DNA of 23,961 nucleotides from an uncultured Eubacteriales bacterium (GTDB lineage: Bacteria > Bacillota > Clostridia > Oscillospirales > Oscillospiraceae), in assembly GCA_905210385.1 (NCBI GenBank), contig CAJLWS010000006.1, forward strand, positions 1-23,961. The letters run 5' to 3'. The position numbers and the translations under genes are program-made. Under the pieces are notes generated by a model. It was not told the origin of the DNA. It made no database searches and saw only the letters and a list, made by a program, of their open reading frames with translations. Each line of letters opens with the position of its first letter. The stretch's first letter is position 1. Below, piece after piece: positions 7,519-16,300 of this stretch.

Positions 7519-8310
7519 CTACAGATTCCTGATCCTCTCTGCCCGGATAAATCCCCCCCGCACCGGGAAGGGCTGGGCCTTGTTGTCCCCGGCCTCCGCC
7601 CGGCCGCCGATGAGCTCAGTGCGGCGCTCTCCCGCCCGGTAGACGCACTCATAGCCGTAAAAGGCCCGGAGGATGTGGTCGGCCTGCTCCACATCCATCT
7701 CCGGGGTGACCGTCCAGTCCTCCTGGGTGGGGGAGGGCCAGTAGTCTCCCTCTCCCTGTGCTTTGGCCTGGGCCAGCAGGCCGGGAAGGTCGGTCACCAG
7801 CCGGTGCACCATGCCGGGCGCCCGCTGGTACACCTGCTCCATGTAGCTCTGCAGGGTCTCCCCCCGGCGGATGGGGAAGGTCTCCTCCAGGAGGATGTCC
7901 CCCCGGTCCAGCTCCGGGGCCATTCTGTGGGCGGTGATCCCCCCCTCCGGCAGCCCCCGCAGGAGGATCACCGGCATGGGCCAGGGGCCCCGGCCCATAG
8001 GCAGGGGGGCGGGGTGGAAGTTGACCATGGGCAGCGTGGGGGACACGGGGACACGGTAATAGTACCCGGCGCACAGGAGCAGATCGCACGTGCGCTCCAG
8101 CTCCTTCAGGTCCTCCCCGGTCAGCCGCTCCATGGTCCAGGGAATGCCGCGCTCCCGGGCGGTGGCGATGACGGCGGTGTTGAACTCTGTCACATTATCG
8201 GTGGGGCAGGTAAAGAGCTTCACCACCCGGCACCCCTCCCGGAGCACTGCGTCCAGCACAGGGTGGAGCAGGTCGATCCCCAGATAGGCCACATTCATGG
8301 CGAAAGCCAT
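7519..8310 (-). CDS. Formyltransferase-fold enzyme (methionyl-tRNA formyltransferase-like)
   Basis: With the start I prefer, the protein has 263 residues. It opens with the Rossmann strand MNVAYLGIDLLHPV typical of 10-formyltetrahydrofolate-dependent transferases. The catalytic triad Asn-His-Asp is visible: N97 and H99 in NFHPAPLP and D135 in ELDRGDI. Residues about 205-263 form a short C-terminal extension resembling the Fmt C-terminal domain. True Fmt is about 310 residues and usually lies beside def or priA; this one is shorter and lies between CstA and DUF2156 genes, so a dedicated formylation (sugar nucleotide, amino acid or aminoacyl-tRNA) is more likely than housekeeping Fmt. ATG 8308-8310 has GAGG eight bases upstream. 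Alternatives are GTG at 8376, overlapping the CstA stop, or ATG at 8298. Confidence 0.75.
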   Translation of the reverse strand: MAFAMNVAYLGIDLLHPVLDAVLREGCRVVKLFTCPTDNVTEFNTAVIATARERGIPWTMERLTGEDLKELERTCDLLLCAGYYYRVPVSPTLPMVNFHPAPLPMGRGPWPMPVILLRGLPEGGITAHRMAPELDRGDILLEETFPIRRGETLQSYMEQVYQRAPGMVHRLVTDLPGLLAQAKAQGEGDYWPSPTQEDWTVTPEMDVEQADHILRAFYGYECVYRAGERRTELIGGRAEAGDNKAQPFPVRGGFIRAERIRNL

Positions 8311-8368
8311 CCCCTTTCCCTCAGTCAGTTCCGTGATTTCCTGCAGTTGACGCCCACGCTTCTTCGGT

Positions 8369-9799
8369 TTACCCACGGAGCGGCCGGCGCTCCCGGTCCC
8401 ACCGGGTCGCCTTGAACAGGTAGAGGGTCATGCAGGCGGCGGCGAACACCGCCCCCACCGGGTAGGAGATCCCCTGGGAGAGGCGGAGCCCCTCCTCCGC
8501 CATCAGGATATAGGTGCAGGACACCGCGGACATAAAGGTGGCCGGTAGAGCGCATATCAGGGAATGCCACCATTTCTCCCCATGCCGGGCCAGATACATG
8601 GCTGCGGCCCACAGGGTGATCATGGCCAGGGTCTGGTTGCTCCACGAGAAGTACCGCCAGATCACGTCAAAGTTCAGCTGGGTCAGCAGCGCGCCGGCCA
8701 GGAGAAGGGGCAGGGTGATAGCCAGCCGCTTGCCCAGATTGGACTGGTCGATCCGGAACCAGTCGGCGATGGTCAGCCGGGCGCTGCGGAATGCGGTATC
8801 CCCAGAGGAGATGGGGCAGACCACCACGCCAATAATGGCCAGCGCACCGCCGACAACGCCCAAAAGGGATACGGAGATGTCGTACACCGTGCCCGACTGC
8901 CCCAATTCGGTCAGCGCCTGCTGCAAGCCGCCGGTGGTTTCGTAAAACGCCACCCCCGCCGCCGCCCACACCAGGGCGATGACGCTCTCGGCGATCATGG
9001 CGCCATAAAACACCTTGCGGCCATCCTTTTCTGTTGTTATGCACCGCGCCATCATGGGGGACTGGGTGACGTGGAAGCCGGAGACGGCGCCGCAGGCCAC
9101 CGTGACGAACATAAACGGCCACACCGGCAGACCGTCCGGATGCAGGTCTGCAATCACCAGCTCCGGCAGGGTGTAGCCCCCGGCTACCAGCCCGCCGATA
9201 ATCCCCACCACCATCAGCAGCAGCACGCACCCGAAGAGGGGGTACAGCTTGCCGATGAGCTTGTCAATGGGTAACAGCGTTGCCAGCAGGTAGTAGATCA
9301 GGATGACCACCACCCAGAACTGGGTGTCCATCCATTCCGGAGTGAGTCGGGCGATCAGCGCGGCGGGGCTGGTGGTGAATACAGCGCCCACCAGCACCAG
9401 CAGGATCACAGAAAATACCCGCATGATCTGCTTGGCCGCTCCACCCAGGTATTTGCCCACGATCTCGGAGACGGATGCCCCGTTCATCCGCACGGAGATC
9501 ATGCCGCTCATGTAGTCGTGGACGGCACCCCCTAAAATGGAGCCGAATACGATCCACAGAAATACCACCGGCCCGAACACTGCGCCCATCAGGGGGCCGA
9601 AGATCGGGCCGGTGCCCGCGATATTCAGCAGCTGGATCAGGAAGACCCGCCAGGTTTTTATGGGCACATAGTCCACACCGTCCGGGTGCTCCATTGCGGG
9701 CGTCGGCCGATCATCCGGGCGAAATACTGTTTCGGCCAGCCGCCCGTATAACCAGTAGCCGGCAAGAAGCAGGATGATGGCACAAATAAATGTGATCAT
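8369..9799 (-). CDS. cstA: CstA-family carbon starvation transporter
   Basis: The 476-residue polytopic membrane protein belongs to the CstA/BtsT family, which imports peptides or pyruvate. Family features are the early motif NIAGTGPIFGPLMGA (59-73), the segment GGAVHDYMSGMISVR, and GFHVTQSPMMARC. Length agrees with the shorter clostridial form; E. coli CstA is about 700 residues. No HATPase-like domain is attached. The ATG at 9797-9799 has a strong Shine-Dalgarno (GAGGTGA, seven bases away). The 116 bases before it form the largest gap inside the cluster, so it may have its own promoter (a TACAAT hexamer is present) or be a later insertion. The symbol is used in the family sense only. Confidence 0.88.
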   Translation of the reverse strand: MITFICAIILLLAGYWLYGRLAETVFRPDDRPTPAMEHPDGVDYVPIKTWRVFLIQLLNIAGTGPIFGPLMGAVFGPVVFLWIVFGSILGGAVHDYMSGMISVRMNGASVSEIVGKYLGGAAKQIMRVFSVILLVLVGAVFTTSPAALIARLTPEWMDTQFWVVVILIYYLLATLLPIDKLIGKLYPLFGCVLLLMVVGIIGGLVAGGYTLPELVIADLHPDGLPVWPFMFVTVACGAVSGFHVTQSPMMARCITTEKDGRKVFYGAMIAESVIALVWAAAGVAFYETTGGLQQALTELGQSGTVYDISVSLLGVVGGALAIIGVVVCPISSGDTAFRSARLTIADWFRIDQSNLGKRLAITLPLLLAGALLTQLNFDVIWRYFSWSNQTLAMITLWAAAMYLARHGEKWWHSLICALPATFMSAVSCTYILMAEEGLRLSQGISYPVGAVFAAACMTLYLFKATRWDRERRPLRG

Positions 9800-9827
9800 G
9801 ACGGATTCACCTCAGGTTTGCGTAGGA

Positions 9828-9835
9828 AATTGTAC
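9828..9835 (-). promoter_or_regulatory. Possible -10 element before the CstA gene
   Basis: The minus strand of this gap contains TTGTACAAT, including the -10-like hexamer TACAAT about 30 bases before the CstA start. No good -35 hexamer lies 16-18 bases upstream, so this is tentative. The core TTGTACAA is also a perfect palindrome and could be a protein site. Upstream, GGTC/GACC forms a small hairpin without a T-run. Confidence 0.25.
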
Positions 9836-9915
9836 AAAAATTTAGCCAACGGGGGAGGTCTGCCGACCAGCACACGGTTGCCGCCTGGCCAACAGAGGTG
9901 CGCAGCAGGCGAGCG

Positions 9916-11097
9916 TCAGTCCCCGATGTCGGTGTGGCCCTGCTCAAACTCCCACTGCAGGCCGTACTTGTCCAGGAAGTAGAAGTACCGCACCTGGCTG
10001 AGGATCTCCGCGGTGTCCACGTTCCGCTGGTCGGTCTCTCGCAGATCCTGGTCGAAGAAGCGCACCTCCTCCGGGGTGGTGGGGCTGATCTGGAACACCC
10101 GGTACCGGCCGCTGTCATTGATGAGCCGGGTATCCGGCATGGCCTTCACGTGGAGGAAGGCCTGCTCGATGTTGGTCACCTTCAGGGCCACATGCCGGGC
10201 GCCGGACACGTCGTTGGCGGCGAAGAACACCGGTTCCTTCCGCCCCTGGGGATGGTGGTACTCCATCAGCTCCAGGGTGAGCCGGGCGCCGGGGATGTTG
10301 AGGAAGGCGATGGACACCTCCCCCTGGCCCGCCTCCTCCAGGAAGCCGGCGGCCTGGAAGAATCCCCGGTTCCTCCAGTGGGGCAGGTAGTGGTCGGGAA
10401 TGGCACCCAGCAATCGGCGGTAGTAGGCCACTCCCTGCTGGAGGTCGTCCACGAAGATGCAGACGTGGGACAGGCCGGTAAACCGGGGCAGGGCCGCCTT
10501 GGCCGGCGGGTCAAACCGCTTGCGCACCACCAGCTCCACCCAGTTGTTCTTCACCGACACCACCACGTCGTCGGCCAGCCCGGTGAGGATGGATCGTTCC
10601 AGCCCGTCCGACTCCCGCTCCTGCTCCGTCCGGCTCTTGGTATAGGCGGACAGGGACCACACCGGCATGCCCGTCAGGGCCGCCCCGGCATAGGACCCCA
10701 CGAAGCCCCCTTGCATGGACTGATAGAGCTGGGGGTACTCCCCGCTGCTGAGCAGGCCGGACAGCAGAGCGCTGATCCGGTTGCGCAGCCCTTTCACCGG
10801 GGCGTTCGCCCGGGCTCGGGACGCCTCCAGGAAGGCCGCCTTCTCCGTCTCGTCCATGGGGGCCACGGCGGTGAGGTGGAGCTGGCACTCGCCCCCCTCC
10901 CACTCCATCCACAGCGTCCCCCGGCAGCTGGTGAGGATGTCGGTGGTCATGGCAATGGCCTCCTCGGTGAGCAGGCGCATCCGGTTGACCTGCTCCCCTT
11001 CCAGCCCCGCCTCCCGGCAGGCCCGCTCCACCTCCTGGATCGCCTCCACGGCGCAGCTCAGGCTGTTGGTCAGTTTGATCTCATTGGATTTCATCAT
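9916..11097 (-). CDS. Degenerate HATPase-like domain fused to a VOC (glyoxalase-fold) domain
   Basis: The protein has 393 residues. Residues about 5-195 resemble an RsbW-type domain: a helix with EE at 45-46 (RMRLLTEEAIAMTTDIL), strands TLWMEWEGGECQLHLTAV, and a final strand pair VSVKNNWVELVVRK. The N-box Asn is absent (Ala at that position) and no DxGxP motif is seen. Residues about 205-387 form a vicinal-oxygen-chelate domain of two beta-alpha-beta-beta-beta units, starting GLSHVCIFVDDLQQGVAYY. The four expected metal ligands can be placed as H211, E276 or E279, H302 and E383 or E385, so the enzyme part may be active (dioxygenase, lyase or binding protein; substrate unknown). It lies 56 bases after the STAS gene and is probably translated from the same transcript. 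The two ATGs (11097, 11094) are equivalent. Confidence 0.75.
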   Translation of the reverse strand: MMKSNEIKLTNSLSCAVEAIQEVERACREAGLEGEQVNRMRLLTEEAIAMTTDILTSCRGTLWMEWEGGECQLHLTAVAPMDETEKAAFLEASRARANAPVKGLRNRISALLSGLLSSGEYPQLYQSMQGGFVGSYAGAALTGMPVWSLSAYTKSRTEQERESDGLERSILTGLADDVVVSVKNNWVELVVRKRFDPPAKAALPRFTGLSHVCIFVDDLQQGVAYYRRLLGAIPDHYLPHWRNRGFFQAAGFLEEAGQGEVSIAFLNIPGARLTLELMEYHHPQGRKEPVFFAANDVSGARHVALKVTNIEQAFLHVKAMPDTRLINDSGRYRVFQISPTTPEEVRFFDQDLRETDQRNVDTAEILSQVRYFYFLDKYGLQWEFEQGHTDIGD

Positions 11098-11153
11098 TCC
11101 ATCCCCTATACTGGAAAATTCTCTTCGCCGCCGCAGCGGTGCGCCGCTGCTCT

Positions 11154-11453
11154 CTACGGCTCAATGGTCAGAATGTCCACAAAGCCGGTGACCTCGAAGA
11201 CCTCCTGAATGGTCTCATTCACGTGGCGAACCACCATGCTCCCCTGTTTGTTCATGGTCTTCTGGGCCGCCAGAATCACCCGCAGTCCGGCGGAGGACAG
11301 GTACTCCAGCTTCTCAAAGTCCAGCGCCAGCTCGGTCACGCCGTCCAGGGCGCCGGACAGCTCCCCCTCCAGCTGGGGGGCGGTGGTGGTGTCCAGCCGG
11401 CCCTCCAGGGCCAGGGTCAGCTTGCTGTTTTGCTTGTTCTTGACGATGTTCAT
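11154..11453 (-). CDS. STAS-domain anti-sigma-factor antagonist (SpoIIAA/RsbV-like)
   Basis: The 99-residue protein is a complete single STAS domain. It has the expected order: N-terminal strands (KLTLALEGRLDTTTAPQLE), the strand LALDFEKLEYLSSAGLRVI with the phosphorylatable serine (S53 or S54), and a C-terminal helix after VVRHVNETIQEVF. Such proteins bind RsbW-type kinases when unphosphorylated and are switched off by phosphorylation on that serine; PP2C phosphatases reverse it. Both enzyme types are encoded in this cluster. The start is ATG at 11451-11453, with TTGGAGGTATCGCA upstream, the clearest Shine-Dalgarno in the cluster, which suggests strong translation. It is the only STAS gene in the window and so the likely shared partner of the HATPase-like domains. 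Confidence 0.92.
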   Translation of the reverse strand: MNIVKNKQNSKLTLALEGRLDTTTAPQLEGELSGALDGVTELALDFEKLEYLSSAGLRVILAAQKTMNKQGSMVVRHVNETIQEVFEVTGFVDILTIEP

Positions 11454-11502
11454 TGCGATACCTCCAAATTTGATTCGCGGTCCAGTCCGCAGTTGACGAA
11501 TG

Positions 11503-12297
11503 CTAGCAGTTCTGTCTCCTTCGCCCTTCGCCCAGGCGGGCGAGCAGGGTCGTCGCCAGGCACACGGCGATGAGCACCAGCAGCAGGGGCAGTTCATAGA
11601 CCAGGGGCATTGGAAGCAGGGCCCACAGCCCCTCCAGCACCACGTTGCCCTCCAAGCCGAAGGTATAAAAATAGTTGGCCCCGCCGAATACGGTGGCCCG
11701 CAGCAGGACATTGACGCCGTGCACCGCCGTCCCCAGCCCCACCAGCAGCGCTGCCGTGCCGGGTATGTCCCGCAGGCGGGACCGGCACACTCCCAGGGTG
11801 GCGAAGCTGACGGACAGCGCCAGCACCATACCATGGAATCCGTAAAAGCCGATGGCGTTCACCGAGAACAGGGGAACCTGGGAGAAGCCGTCCACCGGCA
11901 TGAGCAGGGCCACCATGGCGAAGGGAATGCCGGCGCACAGGCAGAAGTTCTTCAGCACCTGCCAGTCCGTGGCCGCCGCCAGGATGGCCAGAATGGCGAT
12001 CAGGTTGCAGGGCTGCAGTGGCAGCTCGTTCCAGAACTGGAAATCGAACTCCGGGTTGAAGGACAAAAGGGTCTTATACCCCCACAGGTAGGCCAGGGTG
12101 ACCGCCCCGAACCAGCCCAGGAACCGCCGATTGTCCTTCGTGGATTTTCTGCCCCTGCCCCGAACCAGCCAGATCCCCGCGATGGCGGCGGCCGTCAGGA
12201 CGAAGAGTGCCCACCAGGCCCCGTTCAGCGGGGCGACGGTCAGATCAGATAACGCAGGAATGTCGCCACCTCCCCCAGGACATAGTGGATGATACAC
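11503..12297 (-). CDS. YwaF-like (TIGR02206-type) integral membrane protein
   Basis: The protein has up to 264 residues with about seven hydrophobic helices and a short basic tail (GEGRRRQNC). The stretch WNELPLQPCNLIAILAIL and the later NYFYTFGLEGN resemble the YwaF/TMEM164-like family, whose biochemical role is unsettled. The start is uncertain: ATG at 12295-12297 overlaps the previous gene by 58 bases and has a poor Shine-Dalgarno, whereas GGGGGAGGTGGC lies further in (about 12267-12278) and would serve a non-ATG start such as ATT at 12261 or CTG at about 12243. It precedes the STAS gene by 49 bases, which include a small inverted repeat (ATTC/GAAT around GCGG/CCGC). Confidence 0.7.
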   Translation of the reverse strand: MYHPLCPGGGGDIPALSDLTVAPLNGAWWALFVLTAAAIAGIWLVRGRGRKSTKDNRRFLGWFGAVTLAYLWGYKTLLSFNPEFDFQFWNELPLQPCNLIAILAILAAATDWQVLKNFCLCAGIPFAMVALLMPVDGFSQVPLFSVNAIGFYGFHGMVLALSVSFATLGVCRSRLRDIPGTAALLVGLGTAVHGVNVLLRATVFGGANYFYTFGLEGNVVLEGLWALLPMPLVYELPLLLVLIAVCLATTLLARLGEGRRRQNC

Positions 12298-13280
12298 AGG
12301 CCCCAGATGTTGCCCTGCTTATGATAGAACACGCCCAGCACCCCCAGCAGCAGGGTGGCCCCCAGCATGTAGGGCAGGCCATAGGCGATGTGGAGCACGC
12401 CGAACACCAGGGCGGAGACGAGAATGGACATGGCCCCCGCGTGCTTTCCCGTGAAGATCCGCCGCAGGTTCTCCTGCATGACCCCCCGGGCCAGGAACTC
12501 CTGCAGGATGACGGTCAGGGGATAGATGACGTCGGCGAAGGTGCCCACGCTCCAGTCCCAGAAGGGCGCCCCCTCCGGGAAGAAGCCGGGGGCCACCCGC
12601 AGCAGGACCACCTTACCCACCACCAGCACCACGGTGCCAGCCAGGGTGATGAGGATGTCCGGCAGGAAGGTGGCCCGGGCGTTGGTCACCCGCAGGCCGA
12701 TATCTCGGATGGAAAAGCTGGTGGTCTTCAGGATGATGAGGAACATGATCACCGAGATGGCCTCGATCATCAGGTTCATCACCCACCCCGGCGGCTCCAT
12801 GTCCAGGTAGCGCAGCAGGCTCCACAGGAACAGGTAGGCGCACACGCAGATCATGAGCACCGCGAAAATGGTGGACGACTCCCGGCGCTGTCGGTTCAGC
12901 CGGGCCACCTCGGTCACGTCGGAGAAGAGCACCACCACGCCGATCCGCTCCTCTCCGTCCTCGCTCCTCAGAAAGGAGGAGGTCAGCCGGAAGCGGCGCT
13001 TCTCTCGGCCCGGCGCCTGGTAGTCCGCCTGACCGCTGTGGGTGTGCTCCTTATCGTACACCGCGTCCAGGATGAACTGGTGGAATCCGTCGTTCCCTCC
13101 AGACTCATCCCGCGCCAGCAGGGAGGCGTACCGCATGCCCACCAGGTCCTGCTCCTCACCCAGAAGCGCCCGCCCCTGCTGGTTCAGATACAGGATCTGT
13201 CCCTGCGTGTTTAGCACCAGCACCCCGTCGTTCATATCCCGCAGGACGCGGGGCATGATCTCTTGCTGCTGTGGCGTCAT
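12240..13280 (-). CDS. PAS sensor domain fused to a CPBP-type intramembrane protease domain
   Basis: The chosen product has 346 residues. Residues about 1-125 form a PAS domain (RVLRDMNDGVLVLNTQGQILYLNQ at the start, VVVLFSDVTEV at the end). Six or more membrane helices follow (from about 135). The CPBP/Rce1-type motifs appear in order: QEFLARG (260-266) for the usual EExxxRG, FGVLH (293-297) and IIHYVLGE (330-337). The first Glu of motif 1 is Gln, which may weaken proteolysis; some family members are thought to be non-proteolytic. A PAS input suggests regulation by a ligand or redox cofactor. ATG at 13278-13280 with GGGAG upstream is preferred over TTG at 13322, which would overlap the ABC stop. 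Confidence 0.8.
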   Translation of the reverse strand: MTPQQQEIMPRVLRDMNDGVLVLNTQGQILYLNQQGRALLGEEQDLVGMRYASLLARDESGGNDGFHQFILDAVYDKEHTHSGQADYQAPGREKRRFRLTSSFLRSEDGEERIGVVVLFSDVTEVARLNRQRRESSTIFAVLMICVCAYLFLWSLLRYLDMEPPGWVMNLMIEAISVIMFLIILKTTSFSIRDIGLRVTNARATFLPDILITLAGTVVLVVGKVVLLRVAPGFFPEGAPFWDWSVGTFADVIYPLTVILQEFLARGVMQENLRRIFTGKHAGAMSILVSALVFGVLHIAYGLPYMLGATLLLGVLGVFYHKQGNIWGLCIIHYVLGEVATFLRYLI

Positions 13281-13318
13281 GGGCTCACTCCCTTCCCAGG
13301 GCCGTCCGGGCCGGCCCC

Positions 13319-16300
13319 TCAAAATCGAATGGTGACGGTGTTGACCCCGTCCGCGAACGCATACCGGCTGTCTTTGGTCCAGGCCAGGGCCAGGCGCACG
13401 CTCAGTGCATCCCCCTGGGTCAGCGGGTCGAAGGGCGTCCCCTGCCAGCGGATCACCGTTTCACATTCGCTGCCGTCCTCGCTGCAGATGGCGTCAAAGC
13501 TGAGCCGGATGTCATCCCCCGGCAGGGCGGGCAGGATGGCGGCCACGCACAGCTCCTCGAAGATCTGCTGATACTTTAGGGACTGGCGCGCCCCCAGCAG
13601 CTGCTTGCGGGCAAAAGCGTCGATCTGGGAGGCAATGGCGTAGAAATCAAAGGCGTGGGAGGTGATCTCACAGCAGTAGGTCTTCAGCCGATGGATGAAG
13701 ACCCGGCACCGATCCGTTCTCGGATGCGTAAAGATCTGCTCCGGACTGCCCTCCTCATAAATGACCCCCTGATCCATGTAGAACACCCGGGTGGATACAT
13801 CTCGGGCGAACTTCATCTCATGGGTGACGATGAGCATGGTCAGCCCCTGGCCGGCCAGGCTGCGGATGACGGAGAGAACCTCGCCCACCATGGTGGGGTC
13901 CAGGGCGGAGGTCGGCTCGTCGAAGAGGACGATCTCCGGTCCCATGGCCAGGGTACGGGCGATGGCGGCGCGCTGCCGCTGCCCGCCCGAGAGCTCATCT
14001 GGGTAGTTGTTGGCCTTCTCTCCCAGACCGACCTTTCTCAGCAGCTCCATCCCACGGTCATAGGCTTCCTGCCGGGAGTAGCCCAGCAGTTCCACCGGGC
14101 CCAGCATGATGTTTTCCATCACCGTCAGGTGGGCGAACAGGTTGAAGTTCTGAAACACCATGCCCATCCGGCGGCGCACCGCGTTGAGCTGGGCGGTCTT
14201 GGCCGTGGTCAGCTCCTGTCCAAACACCATCACGCTGCCGCCGGTGGGGGTTTCCAACCGGTTCAGACAGCGGAGCAGAGTGCTCTTGCCTGTTCCGGAG
14301 GGGCCGATGATGGAGATGACATCCCCGGCAAAGACGTTGGTGTTCACGTCCTTCAGGGGGGTTACGTTGGGGTACTCCTTCCTCAGGTGGGACACGGTGA
14401 TGACCGGCTCCGTCCGGTCGGCGCGCTCCCGCTTTGCCGGAGCCTCGCTGGTCACGGAAGGGAGGGGCTGGGGGTCCACCCCTTTGAGCTTCCTGGACCG
14501 GCGTTTGGGGTCCACCTTCCGCTCTGGGATGGCCAATAGAGTGGTCAGCGCCCAGGCCAGCAGGAAGTAGATCATGGCCGTGACGATCAGAGGAAGGAAG
14601 GCGTCCAGGGTGCGGCTGCGGATTAGGTCGCTGGCCTTGGTCAGATCCTGCACCGCGATATAGCCCACCACCGAGGTCATCTTCACCATGGAGATCAGCT
14701 CGCCCTTATATACCGGCAGGATGTGCCGGGCGGCCTGGGGGGCGATGATCTTCGTAAAGGTCTTGGCCCGGCCAAAGCCCAGGGCGGAGGCGGCCTCCCA
14801 CTGGCCAGGATCCACCGCGTTGATGCCGGTGCGGATCATCTCAGAGACATAGACACCGAAGTTGATGGAGAAGGCCGCAATGGCCACCACCACTCCGTCC
14901 AGCCGGGAGCGGGCAAAGACCACATAGAACAGCACCATCAGCAGCACCAGCACCGGGATTCCCTGAATCAGACGGATGAAGGCTGCTGCCAGGGCGGAGG
15001 CCAGGCGGTTCTTACTCCGGCGCACCATGCACAGCCCAAAGCCAAACACCGTGCCGAACAGAGCGGAGAACACGGAGATGACCGCCGTGACCGCCAAACC
15101 GGAGAGCACCATCTGCCACCGGTTTGCTTCGATGAAGTTCCGGTAGAAGCTATCGGCCAGCCCCTGGAGGAAGCCAGTTTCTTCCTCCGCCACTACCTGG
15201 CCCAGGTCCTCCGCCCGCACCAGCAGGGATACGCCGCCGATGTAATGGGCGGTGGGGAAGTCAATGCTCTCCCGGCGCTCCTCGGTGATGCTGATAGAGC
15301 TGGAGATAATGTCCACCTGGCCGCTCTGGAGCATGACCATAATACCGCTGAAATTGCCCTGAGTGATGTCCAGTTCCATTCCAAGTTCCTTGGCGATGAG
15401 GGCCACCAGTTCTACCTCATAGCCCATGGAGGAGCCGTCGTCTCCCACATAGCTCATGGGTTCCATGGTGGAGTCGTGGGCATAGCGCAGTACCCCATTG
15501 GGGGCGTCATACTCTCCCACATCCACCGATTTGGCACTCTCGTCTGCGCCCATCCACTCCGCCTCCAGGGCGTCCAGGGTGCCGTCGGCCTGGAACTGCT
15601 TGATGATGGCGCTGATCTGGCTGGTGAGGGGGCTGTCCTTCTGGAGCCCCAGCCCATAGCTGTCCTCCGCGACGATCTCAGGGAATACGGCCAAGTCTGG
15701 TTGTCTGGCCGCCGCCAAGTTGACCACCGGCAGGTCGTTGATGACGGCATCCACCACCCCGGTCTGGAGAGCCAGCAGTTGGGAGGACAGGTCGTCATAG
15801 TACTGAAACTCTACCCCGTCCACCAGTCCGGATAGGATTTGGTCATGGGTGGTGCCGGTAAAGGCGGCCACGGTGGTGCCGGAGAAGTCCTCCAGTTCCT
15901 GAAACCGGACGTCCGCACTGGCGGCGGCCAGGTCCTCTGCCCGGATCAGGATGGTCACCCCGCCGGTGTAGTGGGCGGTGGCAAAGTCGATGCTCTCCCG
16001 GCGCTCCTCGGTGATGCTAATGGAGCCGGAGATCAGGTCCGCCCGGCCGCTGGTCAGCATGGGGATGAGAGAGGGAAAAGCGGACTGGATGATCTCCAGC
16101 TCCATGCCCAGCTCCCGGGCGATGAGGTAGACAAGCTCCACCTCGTATCCCAGGGACTCCCCGCCGTCCCCCACGTAGCTCATGGGCTGGCTGGTGGAGT
16201 CATGGGCGTAGTAAAGCACGCCGTTGGGGGCGTCGTAGTCCTCTATCTCAATGGTCTTGGCGCTCTCGTCCGCCCCCATCCACTTCTCCGCCAGGCCGTC

